Source: Algimonas ampicilliniresistens (GTDB lineage: Bacteria; Pseudomonadota; Alphaproteobacteria; Caulobacterales; Maricaulaceae). From it: DNA of 64,000 bases. The notes beneath the pieces were generated by a model. The model was not told where the DNA came from. It searched no databases and saw nothing but the letters and a program-made list of their open reading frames with translations. This document shows positions 19,676 through 28,853 of the stretch, in pieces. The stretch is from the NCBI RefSeq assembly GCF_030159955.1, contig NZ_BSNK01000001.1:1364001-1428000 (forward strand). The letters are read 5' to 3'. Every line of letters starts with the position of its first letter. Position 1 is the first letter of the stretch. A program made the position numbers and the translations under genes.

Positions 19676-20502
19676 CCGATTGGCCACCGATCGCCAATCA
19701 GCATGAAGATAATGGCTCCGCCAACAACGGCGGCCATAAGGCTGTCGAGCCGATCTAATAACCCACCATGGCCAGGCAGAAGTGTGCCTGTGTCTTTGAC
19801 GCCGATCTTTCGTTTCACCATGCTCTCCGCCAAATCCCCAAGGACTGAGAGAACAACCAGTGGAAGCGCCAACAAAGCCGACAACCAAACTGGTAGGCCC
19901 ATGAAAAGCCCCGCAATCATTGCCAAAATACAGCCTGCAATCAGGCCAGACACTGCCCCAGACCATGTCTTGTTCGGCGATAAAGTGGGTGCCAATTTCG
20001 GCCCACCGATCGTCGATCCGCCAAAATAGGCCCCAACATCTGCACCGATGACAACAAGAACAATGAATATGAGCTGCGTAAATCCGCGCGTGTCGAACCC
20101 TATATCCGTACCGCGCAGCAAGATGATCACGACCGCAGGGACAATCACGTAAGGAAGGCCCAACGCTGTCCAGAATGGATTACCACGCCGCAATCGCTCC
20201 GCCACCGCGAACATGGTCACCGCAATCATGGCCCCAATAGCCCAAAATAGCAGACCTTGTGCCGCATAAAGAAGCGAAATGAGGAGACCTAAAATCGCGA
20301 GGACGAAGGCAATCGTCGTGGCTTCGGGATCCGTCATCCGGACCCATTCATACATCATCCGAGCAGAGAAAACCGCGACCAACGCTGCCCAAACATACCC
20401 CCCAATGTAAAAAGGCGCCAGGCAGACGAGAACGACGACTATCGCGGTCATTAAACGCGCACCTAGGCCACTCCAACGTGGCTTGATCGAACTTGTTGCC
20501 AT
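19672..20502 (-). CDS. cdsA: CdsA, phosphatidate cytidylyltransferase
   Basis: Polytopic inner-membrane enzyme of 276 residues that makes CDP-diacylglycerol for all phospholipids. Multiple hydrophobic spans run through the protein. The C-terminal signature is visible as [18 protein letters not shown] followed by [13 protein letters not shown], containing the conserved Asp residues for metal and CTP. The ATG shares a base with the uppS stop (TAATG) and the stop overlaps dxr, so uppS-cdsA-dxr are tightly coupled. Confidence 0.95.
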   Translation of the reverse strand: MATSSIKPRWSGLGARLMTAIVVVLVCLAPFYIGGYVWAALVAVFSARMMYEWVRMTDPEATTIAFVLAILGLLISLLYAAQGLLFWAIGAMIAVTMFAVAERLRRGNPFWTALGLPYVIVPAVVIILLRGTDIGFDTRGFTQLIFIVLVVIGADVGAYFGGSTIGGPKLAPTLSPNKTWSGAVSGLIAGCILAMIAGLFMGLPVWLSALLALPLVVLSVLGDLAESMVKRKIGVKDTGTLLPGHGGLLDRLDSLMAAVVGGAIIFMLIGDRWPIG

Positions 20503-21230
20503 TACGCGACCTCTGTCGCGTCCGAGGCACCAAAACGGCGATTACGACCTGTATATTCGTCCAAAGCTGCGATTAGATGGGTCCGGTTGAAGTCTGGCCA
20601 TAAAACGTCAGTAAAGACGAATTCGGCATAGGCAGCTTGCCAAAGTAGAAAGTTCGAGACGCGTTTTTCGCCGCTCGTGCGGATCACAAGGTCCGGATCA
20701 GGTTGGCCCACCGTATCAAAAAACTCAGCGAACCGGCTTTCACTTATCTGAGACATATCTTCTCCCGCGGCAATCGCACGCTGAACCGCTCGGAGAATTT
20801 CGTTCCGGCCGCCATAATTGAACGCAATGTTCAAGTTAAAGCTACGGTTGGATTGGGTCTCTCGTTCCGCTTTTTCAATCATCTTCAGAACATCTTTAGA
20901 CAAGCCGTCCCGTGTTCCGAGGATTCTGATCCGAACATCTTCGCGTGACAGACGCGCCAGATCCGCCTCGATATATTCACGCATCAAAGCCATAAGCGCG
21001 GCAATTTCAGCCCGAGGTCGCGTCCAGTTTTCAGTCGAAAAACTGTAGAGTGTCAGATGTTTAATGCCGATTTCGGAGGCATCTTCGACAATCCGCCGGA
21101 CCGTTTCCACACCAGCGCGATGACCAAATCGACGTGGTCGATGGCGCGCTTCTGCCCAGCGGCCATTCCCGTCCATAATGACGGCGACGTGCTGCGGGAT
21201 TGCGCCCCGATATGTTTCAGCCTCAGCGAT
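20502..21230 (-). CDS. uppS: UppS, undecaprenyl diphosphate synthase, with apparent non-canonical start
   Basis: Cis-prenyltransferase that builds the C55 lipid carrier for peptidoglycan and other surface polymers. Motifs visible are [13 protein letters not shown] (substrate Asp), [34 protein letters not shown] and [19 protein letters not shown]. The first ATG in frame (21176) falls inside HVAVIMDGN and would delete the first β-strand. The conserved PQHVAVI codes continue upstream, but no ATG, GTG or TTG lies between them and the in-frame stop. ATC at 21228-21230, three bases after the frr stop with AGG 7 nt upstream, gives a normal 242-residue protein. The start is therefore inferred; function is certain. 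Confidence 0.85.
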   Translation of the reverse strand: MAEAETYRGAIPQHVAVIMDGNGRWAEARHRPRRFGHRAGVETVRRIVEDASEIGIKHLTLYSFSTENWTRPRAEIAALMALMREYIEADLARLSREDVRIRILGTRDGLSKDVLKMIEKAERETQSNRSFNLNIAFNYGGRNEILRAVQRAIAAGEDMSQISESRFAEFFDTVGQPDPDLVIRTSGEKRVSNFLLWQAAYAEFVFTDVLWPDFNRTHLIAALDEYTGRNRRFGASDATEVA

Positions 21231-21232
21231 CG

Positions 21233-21790
21233 CTAGACCTGCATGATCTCTGCTGATTTTTGAGTAAGAGCGTCATCGATCTTACCGACAAATTCGTCTG
21301 TGGCCGACTGAACATCTTTCTCGTGAGCTTTCTGCTCATTCTCACTCATGTCGCCGTCCTTTTCGAGGCGCTTGAGTGTCGTCATGGCGTCGCGACGAAC
21401 GTTGCGAACAGCAATCTTAGCGTTTTCGGAATAGGTGCCCGCAACTTTGGTCAGATCGCGACGGCGCTCTTCCGTCAAGGGCGGCATCGGAATTCGAAGC
21501 GTTGTGCCGTCTGTGACCGGGTTGAGACCTAGGCTACTTTGGCGAAGAGCCTTCTCGACCGCGGCCACCATGGTCTTATCCCAGACAGTCACGACCAGCA
21601 TCCGGGATTCCGGAACGGAGACAGAGCCAATCTGGTGGATCGGCATTTCTGACCCATACGCGTTGACAACAAGGCCATCTAAAAGTGCCGCATTGGCCCG
21701 ACCCGTGCGGAGCCCACCAAACTCTTTCCGAAGAGAATCGAGCGCGCCATCCATGCGCTTACGATAGTCTGAGATCTTAAACGGGGTCAT
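21233..21790 (-). CDS. frr: Frr, ribosome recycling factor
   Basis: Releases ribosomes from mRNA after termination together with EF-G. The 185-residue length is exactly the family norm. It has the N-terminal helix [20 protein letters not shown], then [14 protein letters not shown], and the C-terminal helices with [20 protein letters not shown]. The ATG at 21790 has AAGGA 7 nt upstream and is preferred over a GTG at 21805. It lies 42 nt after pyrH, and its TAG stop is followed almost at once by uppS. Confidence 0.96.
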   Translation of the reverse strand: MTPFKISDYRKRMDGALDSLRKEFGGLRTGRANAALLDGLVVNAYGSEMPIHQIGSVSVPESRMLVVTVWDKTMVAAVEKALRQSSLGLNPVTDGTTLRIPMPPLTEERRRDLTKVAGTYSENAKIAVRNVRRDAMTTLKRLEKDGDMSENEQKAHEKDVQSATDEFVGKIDDALTQKSAEIMQV

Positions 21791-21832
21791 AAGCCTGTCC
21801 TTCACTGTCTTTTAGCGATCATCAAGGCCGAA

Positions 21833-22549
21833 TCAGGCCTTTATGATGGTGGACGTACCATGACCGGCCATAACCGCGTCTAACCCACCTGTTTCATGTA
21901 AAGAAAAGACGATAATCGGGATATCGTTTTCCCGCATCAACGCGATTGCTGACGCATCCATCACTTTGAGGTCGTCCGATAACACTTTGTGATAGCTAAG
22001 AGAATCATATCGCGTCGCGTCTGGATTGGTCTTTGGGTCATCATTGTAAACCCCATCAACCTGCGTGCCCTTTAGAAGCGCGTCGCAATCCATTTCTGCG
22101 GCGCGGAGTGCCGCCGCCGTATCGGTTGTAAAATATGGATTGCCGGTGCCTGCGGCAAAAATCACCACGCGCCCTTTTTCCATATGCCGGACAGCACGGC
22201 GCCTGATGTAGCTTTCGCACACTGTCTGCATCGGAATAGCGGATTGCACACGTGTCGGCACGCCGAGTTGTTCGAGAGCACTCTGCATCGCCAGCGCATT
22301 CATTACGGTCGCCAGCATGCCCATATAATCCGCTGTGGAGCGTTCAATGCCTGTCGCTTGGGCAGAAAGTCCTCGGAAAATATTCCCGGCCCCGATGACT
22401 AAAGCAATCTGCAGCCCCTTGGCATGGCTGGCGGCCACCTCACCCGCAATACGGGTCACTGTAGGCGTATCAATACCGTAGTCCTGATCGCCCATTAGGG
22501 CTTCACCAGAAATCTTCAGCAGGACTCTGTTATATTGGTAGTTTGACAT
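21833..22549 (-). CDS. pyrH: PyrH, uridylate kinase
   Basis: Phosphorylates UMP to UDP, a step needed for RNA and for UDP-sugars used in lipid A and peptidoglycan. At 238 residues it has normal length. Amino-acid-kinase motifs are visible: [12 protein letters not shown] at the N-terminus, [31 protein letters not shown] and [13 protein letters not shown]. It begins a new transcription unit after the tsf terminator, with a candidate promoter about 40 nt upstream. Confidence 0.97.
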   Translation of the reverse strand: MSNYQYNRVLLKISGEALMGDQDYGIDTPTVTRIAGEVAASHAKGLQIALVIGAGNIFRGLSAQATGIERSTADYMGMLATVMNALAMQSALEQLGVPTRVQSAIPMQTVCESYIRRRAVRHMEKGRVVIFAAGTGNPYFTTDTAAALRAAEMDCDALLKGTQVDGVYNDDPKTNPDATRYDSLSYHKVLSDDLKVMDASAIALMRENDIPIIVFSLHETGGLDAVMAGHGTSTIIKA

Positions 22550-22588
22550 TAGTCCGTTTGCCTATCTCGTCATTCATGACTGTTGGCG

Positions 22589-22617
22589 GCTCTATCGTAG
22601 CCTGAGCGCTTATCCAA
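22589..22617 (-). promoter_or_regulatory. Candidate promoter of the pyrH-lpxB operon
   Basis: Reading the minus strand, TTGGAT (22617-22612) is separated by 17 bases from TAGAGC (22594-22589). It lies in the gap between the tsf terminator and the pyrH start, where a promoter is expected. Hexamer matches are moderate. Confidence 0.35.
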
Positions 22618-22628
22618 GCAGCGCGCAC

Positions 22629-22664
22629 AAAAAAGCCTGCCCCGAAATATACATCGGAGCAGGC
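22629..22664 (-). terminator. Rho-independent terminator after tsf
   Basis: Reading the minus strand, an 11-base-pair stem (one G-U) formed by 22664-22654 and 22645-22635 encloses an eight-base loop and is followed by six T residues (22634-22629). It begins 20 nt after the tsf stop. This is the cleanest intrinsic terminator in the window and separates rpsB-tsf from pyrH. Confidence 0.9.
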
Positions 22665-22684
22665 CTAAAATTTACAGACAGGGA

Positions 22685-23599
22685 CTAGCCTTTAAGGGCC
22701 GCCACCTCTTCCGCGAAGTTTTCTTCTTTTTTCTCAATGCCTTCACCCACAGCCATACGGACAAAACCCGTCAGCTTGATGTCCGCACCGAGAGCTTTGC
22801 CTTCGTCTTCGAGAACTTTCTCAATGGAGCGTTCGCCGTCCATCACAAAGATCTGAGTCGCTAACACGCTCTCTTTAAAGAACTTCTGCATACGACCGTC
22901 GACCATCTTGTCGACGATGTTCTCTGGCTTGCCAGATTCAAGAGCTTCCGCTTTCAGCATCTCACGTTCCTTCGACACAAGCGTCGCATCAAGGTCTTCA
23001 ACCGTGTTCGCCAAAGGTGCCGTCGCAGCGACATGCATCGCGATTTTCTTCGCCAGATCATCAAGCTTCGAAACATCACCAGACGATTCGAGCGCGACCA
23101 ACACGCCGATTTTACCCATGTCTGTCGCAACAGAATTATGGATGTAAGACGCAACGATACCCTCGCTAACTTCCAGTGTTTCCATACGACGGAACGTCAT
23201 GTTCTCGCCGATTTTACCAACCAGTTCACTCAGATATTCAGTGACAGTCTTACCGCCTTCTAGCTCAGTAGACGCTAGCGCCTCCGAACTGTCGACATCC
23301 AGACCGCGTGTAGCGATCTTCGCAACGGTCGCTTGGAAAATGTCATTCCGAGCAACAAAGTCCGTTTCCGAGTTCACTTCGACCACGACACCCTTTGTGC
23401 CTTTGGTCGTCGCGGCCACGAGGCCCTCAGCAGCAACGCGGGACGCTTTCTTGTCCGCTTTTGCGATGCCTTTGGTGCGCAGCCAATCAACCGCGGCGTC
23501 CATGTCGCCATTGGTTTCGTTGAGCGCTTTTTTGCAGTCCATCATACCTGCGCTGGTTTTATCGCGCAGCTCTTTGACCATTGCGGCAGTGATCGCCAT
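22685..23599 (-). CDS. tsf: Tsf, translation elongation factor Ts
   Basis: Guanine-nucleotide exchange factor for EF-Tu, 304 residues. The N-terminal UBA-like domain contains VKELRDKTSAGMMDCKKALN and is followed by NSETDFVARND, the EF-Tu contact region, then the dimerisation subdomains. The ATG at 23599 (MAITAAMVKELR) has GGAGAG directly upstream and is preferred over ATGs 12-15 nt earlier. It is transcribed with rpsB across a hairpin and ends at a strong terminator. Confidence 0.97.
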   Translation of the reverse strand: MAITAAMVKELRDKTSAGMMDCKKALNETNGDMDAAVDWLRTKGIAKADKKASRVAAEGLVAATTKGTKGVVVEVNSETDFVARNDIFQATVAKIATRGLDVDSSEALASTELEGGKTVTEYLSELVGKIGENMTFRRMETLEVSEGIVASYIHNSVATDMGKIGVLVALESSGDVSKLDDLAKKIAMHVAATAPLANTVEDLDATLVSKEREMLKAEALESGKPENIVDKMVDGRMQKFFKESVLATQIFVMDGERSIEKVLEDEGKALGADIKLTGFVRMAVGEGIEKKEENFAEEVAALKG

Positions 23600-23632
23600 G
23601 GGTCTCTCCATCATTGGAATCTAATAGGGGTT

Positions 23633-23656
23633 CGCGCCGCAGATAGGTGCGGCGCG
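23633..23656 (-). other. Intercistronic hairpin between rpsB and tsf
   Basis: A perfect nine-base-pair GC stem (CGCGCCGCA at 23633-23641 and TGCGGCGCG at 23648-23656) with a six-base loop lies 18 nt after the rpsB stop. No T-run follows in the gene direction. It is more likely an mRNA processing or stability element, or a partial attenuator, than a full terminator, since tsf must be read through. Confidence 0.6.
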
Positions 23657-23674
23657 TAAGGTTTTAAAGAGGGA

Positions 23675-24736
23675 CTAGCCCGCTAGCAAAGTCTTGGCTT
23701 GTTTGACCCACTCGCCAGATTCGATTTTACCGCCCAAGCTAAGCGCTTCGTCAATCTCCGCGATCTTTTCAGCAGAAAGATTGGCGATAACTTCCAGAGA
23801 GTTGATGCCCAACTCTTCCAGCTTTTCCTTATAAACAGGACCAATGCCGTCGATCAGCGCAATATCGCTGAGTGTCGGGGCAGTTGCCGCCATTTGCTCG
23901 GAGGTTGCCGGCTCAGTTGTGAGAGGCTCTGCCGCAGGAGCGGGAGCCGCTTCAACGGGTGCAGGCGCTGCAGCTTCTTCTGGGGCAGCCATATCCATAG
24001 CCAGCTCTTCAGGATTCTCAGACGCGCCCATATCTTGACCCAAAGCGGCTTGAGCTTCGGTCATACCATCAAGGACGGCGTCAGCCATGAGTTCGCAATA
24101 GAGTTGGATGGCGCGTGCAGCGTCATCATTGCCTGGGATAGGGATATCGGCTTCAGCTGGATCGCAATTCGTGTCGAGGATCGCGACAACCGGAATACCG
24201 AGACGACGCGCTTCCTTGATCGCAATGCTTTCCTTGTTCGTGTCGATCACAAACATCAGGTCGGGTTTGCCGCCCATATCCTTGATACCGCCGAGTGTCC
24301 GGTCAAGCCGTTCACGTTCGCGAGCCAAGTTCAACAGTTCTTTCTTAGTCAGACCTGCTTCGTTCGGGTCCATGCTGTCCAGCTGCTTAAGGCGGGCGAT
24401 GGATTTAGACACAGTCTGCCAGTTGGTCAGCATGCCGCCGAGCCAACGGTGATTGACGTAATATTGCGCACAACGCTGTGCCGCTTGAGCTACAGGATCA
24501 GACGCTGCACGCTTAGTGCCGACGAACAGAACGCGGCCGCCTTTAGCAGCTACATCGCGAACTTCCTTGAGCGCCTGGTGCAGGAGCGGAACTGTCTGTG
24601 ACAGATCGAGAATATGAATATTGGAGCGAGCCCCGAAGATGTACGGAGCCATTCTCGGATTCCAGCGGTGAGTCTGGTGGCCGAAGTGAACGCCTGCTTC
24701 GAGCAATTGGCGCATTGAAAAGTCTGGAAGAGCCAT
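23675..24736 (-). CDS. rpsB: RpsB, 30S ribosomal protein S2 with a C-terminal helix-hairpin-helix extension
   Basis: Ribosomal protein S2, normally about 240-260 residues; this one has 353. Residues 1-250 are ordinary S2 ([60 protein letters not shown]). An Ala/Glu/Pro-rich linker follows (about 250-285). The last 65 residues form a helix-hairpin-helix-like module with [17 protein letters not shown] and a WVKQAK ending. The same module ends NuoE in this window. The ATG has a strong GAAGGAG site. The leader holds a small GGGAG/CTCCC hairpin (24777-24790) that could take part in S2 autoregulation; that is inference. Confidence 0.96.
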   Translation of the reverse strand: MALPDFSMRQLLEAGVHFGHQTHRWNPRMAPYIFGARSNIHILDLSQTVPLLHQALKEVRDVAAKGGRVLFVGTKRAASDPVAQAAQRCAQYYVNHRWLGGMLTNWQTVSKSIARLKQLDSMDPNEAGLTKKELLNLARERERLDRTLGGIKDMGGKPDLMFVIDTNKESIAIKEARRLGIPVVAILDTNCDPAEADIPIPGNDDAARAIQLYCELMADAVLDGMTEAQAALGQDMGASENPEELAMDMAAPEEAAAPAPVEAAPAPAAEPLTTEPATSEQMAATAPTLSDIALIDGIGPVYKEKLEELGINSLEVIANLSAEKIAEIDEALSLGGKIESGEWVKQAKTLLAG

Positions 24737-24920
24737 GGATATCTCCTTCTTCCGGTTAGCCTAAGTGCGGGGTTGAGGGAGAAACCTCCCACCGGAACTG
24801 ACCTCTGAGCTATATGCACAGTGCCAAAACCCGCACGCGAATTGATGCGCGCCGTATACTGTTCAAAAGACTGGATGCAAGGGGTTTGTGCGGTGGATGC
24901 GAAGCGCTTATCAAGGCGTA

Positions 24921-25256
24921 ATGCAAGCCAGTTCTACAAACATTCTCTTTGTGTGCTCACGCAATCAGTGGCGAAGTCCCACAGCCGAACGCATTTATCG
25001 CAAAGATGATAGCCTCAATGTTCGCTCAGCCGGAGTCAGCGCATCGGCAAAAAGGCGGGTGTCAGAACGCGACCTTATCTGGGCTGATATAATCATCGCT
25101 ATGGACGCGTCGCACGCTGATCGATTGAGATCGATGATCAGACACACAAAAACGAACGCTAAACTCCATACACTCGATATACCGGACCTCTATCAATTCA
25201 TGGATCCAGAATTGATCAATTTATTGAAAAAAAGAATCGATCCCATTTTGCCTTAG
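24921..25256 (+). CDS. Low-molecular-weight protein-tyrosine-phosphatase-like protein
   Basis: A 111-residue protein of the small predicted tyrosine phosphatase group (COG4551 type, from memory). The P-loop ILFVCSRNQWRSPTAE has the CX5R(S/T) catalytic signature at about residues 10-17, and IPDLYQFMDPELI is the characteristic C-terminal segment. The ATG at 24921 (MQASSTNILFVC) is preceded by AAGG; an upstream in-frame ATG adds unlikely residues. It is divergent from rpsB and tail-to-tail with dnaE, with interlocked stop codons (TTAG). Substrate unknown. Confidence 0.8.
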   Translation: MQASSTNILFVCSRNQWRSPTAERIYRKDDSLNVRSAGVSASAKRRVSERDLIWADIIIAMDASHADRLRSMIRHTKTNAKLHTLDIPDLYQFMDPELINLLKKRIDPILP

Positions 25257-28200
25257 GCAGCGATCTCTTCAATCGTTTCAATCGACTGATTAGCTTTCAA
25301 TGCCTTGCGGATATCCGGATCGATCGCCCAACGCCCCTGCAATTGCCATCGCGCTTCACGGTCAGGCGTCAAAGGCGCTGACAGTTCAATAACCCCGGAC
25401 TGGAGATGTGGGGCATCCCTCAACTTACAGAGCATGGCTTCCAACTCATCTAGCGTGTTTGCATCAACGTCGCGGAGCCGAATACGCAAACCTCTCGGCG
25501 GGGTCGTGTCATCCTTATCTGAGCCAGACCCTGACAGGAGTTGCACGGATTGTGCAAAAAAGCGCATATCGCCGCCCTCACCCTCAACACGGACTTCGCA
25601 AATGACGGCATTTCCAACCGTCATCACATCACGTTTGGAGAAGAGTAAATCTTCGCGAACGAAAAGCTCATACTCGCCCGTTGGGTCAGACAGTCCGAGA
25701 TAGGCAAATCGTTTGCCGTGTTTGGAACTGCGTTCTTGGCGTCGCCGGACAATTCCGGCCATGCGGAAATTCTTCTTTCCGGACGCTGCCAGATCCTCCA
25801 ATTTATCGGAGAAGACCACCGTGTCGGTCTTGCCCTTCATATGCTCTTCGAGCGGATGCCCCCCTAGATAGAAACCGACCGCGCCAAACTCATGCTCTAA
25901 TCCTTCGACGGTTGACCAGTCCGACTGCACCACCAAATCTGGATCCGGAGTGGCCTCGGCAATACCGCCAAACAGATTGACCTGCGCAGACTCGCGTTCT
26001 TCAGCAGCCAGAGCCCCCACTTTTTGAAGCATGCCAGCAGACGCGAGCGCCGTCGCACGGGGGACGCCGAGACAATCGAACGCCCCTGCACGTGCCAAAT
26101 TCTCCATCGCGCGCTTATTGATGACACGCATGTCGACGCGTCGCGCGAAATCATAGATGTCAGCAAAAGGCCCGCCGCTTTCTCGAACCGAGACGACGTG
26201 TTTCATTGCCTCAAGACCGACATTTTTGAGGGCGCCCAAGGCGTAAAGCACTTTGCCATCCGCGACATCAAAATCCGCCATGGACCGATTAACGCAGGGC
26301 GGAAGGATTTCGACATCGATCCGTTTGGCCTCCTGGAAGAAAAAGGCGAGCTTCTCCGCCACACTGAGATCCAGGCTCATCACCGCCGCCATGAAATGCG
26401 CCGGATAGAGAGCCTTCAAATAGGCGGTCTGGAAGGAAATCAACGCATAGGCCGCGGCATGGGATTTGTTAAAGCCATAGCCCGCAAATTCATTGACCAG
26501 ATCGAAGATACCCGCCGCTTGATGGCGATCGACACCACGTTCGACCGCCCCATCGATAAATTTGTCTTTCTGGCGGTCCATTTCCGCCTGATCCTTCTTA
26601 CCCATAGCGCGGCGCAAAAGATCAGCATCGCCAAGCGTAAATCCCGACAGGATTTTGGCGATTTCCATCACCTGCTCCTGATAGATAATAATGCCGTACG
26701 TCTCCTCAAGCAGTTCTTTGAGGGCGGGATGTGGGTAATCGATCTCTTGGCGACCGAACTTTCGTTCGATGAAGTCCGGGATGTTGCGCATTGGGCCCGG
26801 GCGGTAGAGCGAGATAATCGCTGTCAGCTCTTCAATGGAATCCGGTTTTAGCTTGCGAAGCGCATCCCGCATGCCTGAACTTTCCAGTTGGAAAACCCCC
26901 GCCGTCAGCCCTTTAGCCAGAGGCTTATAAGCGTCGGGTTGATCCGGACTGATTGTGGCAAGATCAATATCAATCTTATCCTTACGGAGTAAGCGCAGGC
27001 ACCGATCAATAACGGTCAGCGTTTTGAGACCCAAAAAATCGAATTTTACCAGACCGGCCTTCTCAGCCCATTTCATCGTGAACTGGGTCGCAGGAACTTC
27101 TGAACGCGGATCACGGTAGAGCGGGACAAGCTCTGTTAGGGGTCGATCGCCGATGACAACGCCCGCCGCATGAGTAGAGGCGTTCCGGTAGAGGCCTTCA
27201 AGGGACAATGCGGTGTTGAGGAGGCGTTTGACTTTTGGGTCAGAACGCCGGGCATCCTGCAGAGACGATTCCATATTGATCGCCTGTTGTAAGGTCACCG
27301 GACTGGCTGGATTGTTCGGAACCATCTTGGCCAGACGGTCAACTTGACCGAGCGGCATCTGCATGACCCGACCCACATCGCGCACAACCGCGCGCGCTTG
27401 CAACGTTCCGAATGTAATGATCTGGGCGACCTGCCCGTCACCATATTTGGTTCGGACATAGTCGATTACCTCGCCGCGACGTTCTTGACAGAAATCGATA
27501 TCGAAATCGGGCATAGAGACCCGTTCTGGGTTCAGGAACCGCTCAAACAGAAGGCCATATCGGAGTGGGTCAAGATCGGTGATGGTCAAAGCCCACGCCA
27601 CAACAGAGCCGGCACCAGACCCCCGGCCCGGCCCAACTGGAATCTCTTGTTCTTTCGCCCATTTGATGAAGTCGGAAACGATCAAGAAATAGCCCGGAAA
27701 ACCCATTTCCGTAATAATGCCGATTTCATAATCGAGGCGATCGAAATAGGCCTCGCGCGGTTCTGCCAGTTCTACGGCGTCTAACCGAGCTTCAAGCCCC
27801 GCCCGGGCCGCGTCTGCTAAAATCTGGTCTTCAGATTGCGACCCATCTCCGAAGTTCGGCAAGATAGGCGGCCGCTTGGGAGATCGAAACGCACAGCGTT
27901 GGGCAATGACGAGCGTATTGAGGATCGCTTCAGGTATGTCCTCAAACAGAGCCGTCATCTCTTCCGTCGATTTGAGATAGTGACGCGGCGTCAGTTTACG
28001 GCGATCCTGCTCCAGCACATAAGAGCCCTCACCCATGGCAAGCAAAACGTCATGGGCATCATACATTTCAGGCCCAAGGAAGTAAGGTTCGTTGGTCGCC
28101 ACCACCGGAACATCCAATCGGTAGGCCATCTCAATCAAAGCCGGTTCGACCTGAGCCTGTTGCGGCAGACCGTGACGTTGCAATTCGATGTACAGACGGT

Positions 28201-28708
28201 CCGGGAACAGAGCCGTCAGCCTGTTTAACCAGCGCTCCGCTTCTTCCGGACGTCCAGACGCGAGCAACTTGTCTAAAGCGCCATCTGCCCCGCCCGTCAG
28301 AGCAATCACCCCGTCCGTGCGCCCTTCAAAGGCACTGATTTTCACATGGGGGAGATCTGTCGCATCGACGTCGAGATAGGCCGCCGAAGATAGCGCCATC
28401 AGATTACTATAGCCGAGCTCATTCTGAGCCAGCAGGACAATCGTCCCGTCGGGCTCGCGGCGCAACTGACCGGGCTGCCGTTCACCTTCCAGATCGACCG
28501 ACAAAGTGACCCCTATAATGGGCTGCACACCGGCACTGCTCATTACTTCGGAAAATTCCAATGCTCCGCAAAGATTGTTGGTGTCTGTGATGGCGATGGC
28601 AGGCTGGCGATATTTCGCCACACACGTCGCCGTTTCCTTCATCTTCAGCGCGCCCTCAAGCATCGAATAGGGAGAGCGCATCCGCAGATGAACGAAATCA
28701 CGAACCAT
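25253..28708 (-). CDS. dnaE: DnaE, DNA polymerase III alpha subunit
   Basis: Replicative polymerase subunit of 1151 residues. The PHP domain is at the N-terminus (FVHLRMRSPYSMLEGALKMK). The C-family polymerase core carries VGPGRGSGAGSVVAWAL and the catalytic aspartates in MPDFDIDFCQERRGEV (about residues 399-406), plus STHAAGVVIGD. A tandem HhH and an OB-fold follow (MAGIVRRRQERSSKHGKRFA). Length and motifs fit housekeeping DnaE1 rather than the mutagenic ImuC/DnaE2. The ATG lies 9 nt after a 31-codon membrane peptide gene, and the nearest promoter carries a LexA box, suggesting SOS-boosted expression. Confidence 0.96.
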   Translation of the reverse strand: MVRDFVHLRMRSPYSMLEGALKMKETATCVAKYRQPAIAITDTNNLCGALEFSEVMSSAGVQPIIGVTLSVDLEGERQPGQLRREPDGTIVLLAQNELGYSNLMALSSAAYLDVDATDLPHVKISAFEGRTDGVIALTGGADGALDKLLASGRPEEAERWLNRLTALFPDRLYIELQRHGLPQQAQVEPALIEMAYRLDVPVVATNEPYFLGPEMYDAHDVLLAMGEGSYVLEQDRRKLTPRHYLKSTEEMTALFEDIPEAILNTLVIAQRCAFRSPKRPPILPNFGDGSQSEDQILADAARAGLEARLDAVELAEPREAYFDRLDYEIGIITEMGFPGYFLIVSDFIKWAKEQEIPVGPGRGSGAGSVVAWALTITDLDPLRYGLLFERFLNPERVSMPDFDIDFCQERRGEVIDYVRTKYGDGQVAQIITFGTLQARAVVRDVGRVMQMPLGQVDRLAKMVPNNPASPVTLQQAINMESSLQDARRSDPKVKRLLNTALSLEGLYRNASTHAAGVVIGDRPLTELVPLYRDPRSEVPATQFTMKWAEKAGLVKFDFLGLKTLTVIDRCLRLLRKDKIDIDLATISPDQPDAYKPLAKGLTAGVFQLESSGMRDALRKLKPDSIEELTAIISLYRPGPMRNIPDFIERKFGRQEIDYPHPALKELLEETYGIIIYQEQVMEIAKILSGFTLGDADLLRRAMGKKDQAEMDRQKDKFIDGAVERGVDRHQAAGIFDLVNEFAGYGFNKSHAAAYALISFQTAYLKALYPAHFMAAVMSLDLSVAEKLAFFFQEAKRIDVEILPPCVNRSMADFDVADGKVLYALGALKNVGLEAMKHVVSVRESGGPFADIYDFARRVDMRVINKRAMENLARAGAFDCLGVPRATALASAGMLQKVGALAAEERESAQVNLFGGIAEATPDPDLVVQSDWSTVEGLEHEFGAVGFYLGGHPLEEHMKGKTDTVVFSDKLEDLAASGKKNFRMAGIVRRRQERSSKHGKRFAYLGLSDPTGEYELFVREDLLFSKRDVMTVGNAVICEVRVEGEGGDMRFFAQSVQLLSGSGSDKDDTTPPRGLRIRLRDVDANTLDELEAMLCKLRDAPHLQSGVIELSAPLTPDREARWQLQGRWAIDPDIRKALKANQSIETIEEIAA

Positions 28709-28717
28709 ATGTCTGAT

Positions 28718-28813
28718 CTAGCCTCCAATCACCATCATCCAGACCGACATCATGGTCACGAATGCTGCCAAAACGATAGCGGCTCCAAGGTCCTGCGCGA
28801 ACTGCTTCATCAT
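28718..28813 (-). CDS. SOS-controlled 31-residue single-span membrane peptide, SidA-like candidate
   Basis: A short gene read ATGATGAAGCAG… from 28813 to the TAG at 28718. The predicted peptide begins MMKQFAQDLG and continues with an uninterrupted hydrophobic helix of about 20 residues (AAIVLAAFVTMM, then a VW and MMVI stretch) ending in Gly-Gly. This is a cytoplasmic N-terminal turn plus one membrane span. AAGGGG lies 7-8 nt before the first ATG. A LexA box and a TTGACT -35 lie 40-65 nt upstream, and dnaE starts 9 nt downstream. Caulobacter SidA is a 29-residue, LexA-controlled inner-membrane inhibitor of division. Size, topology and regulation match; homology is inference. Confidence 0.75.
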   Translation of the reverse strand: MMKQFAQDLGAAIVLAAFVTMMSVWMMVIGG

Positions 28814-28853
28814 GGTTATCCCCTTTTCTCTTCCTATGTTGCTACTTTGTTCT

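Noticed and set aside
23699-24601. A 300-codon open frame on the + strand
   Set aside because: It is antisense to rpsB with no recognisable domain; a frame left open by codon bias.
24856-24862. GTTC half-site near the rpsB and phosphatase starts
   Set aside because: No second copy at the required eleven-base spacing.
26024-26851. A 275-codon open frame on the + strand
   Set aside because: It is antisense to dnaE and shows no protein family features.
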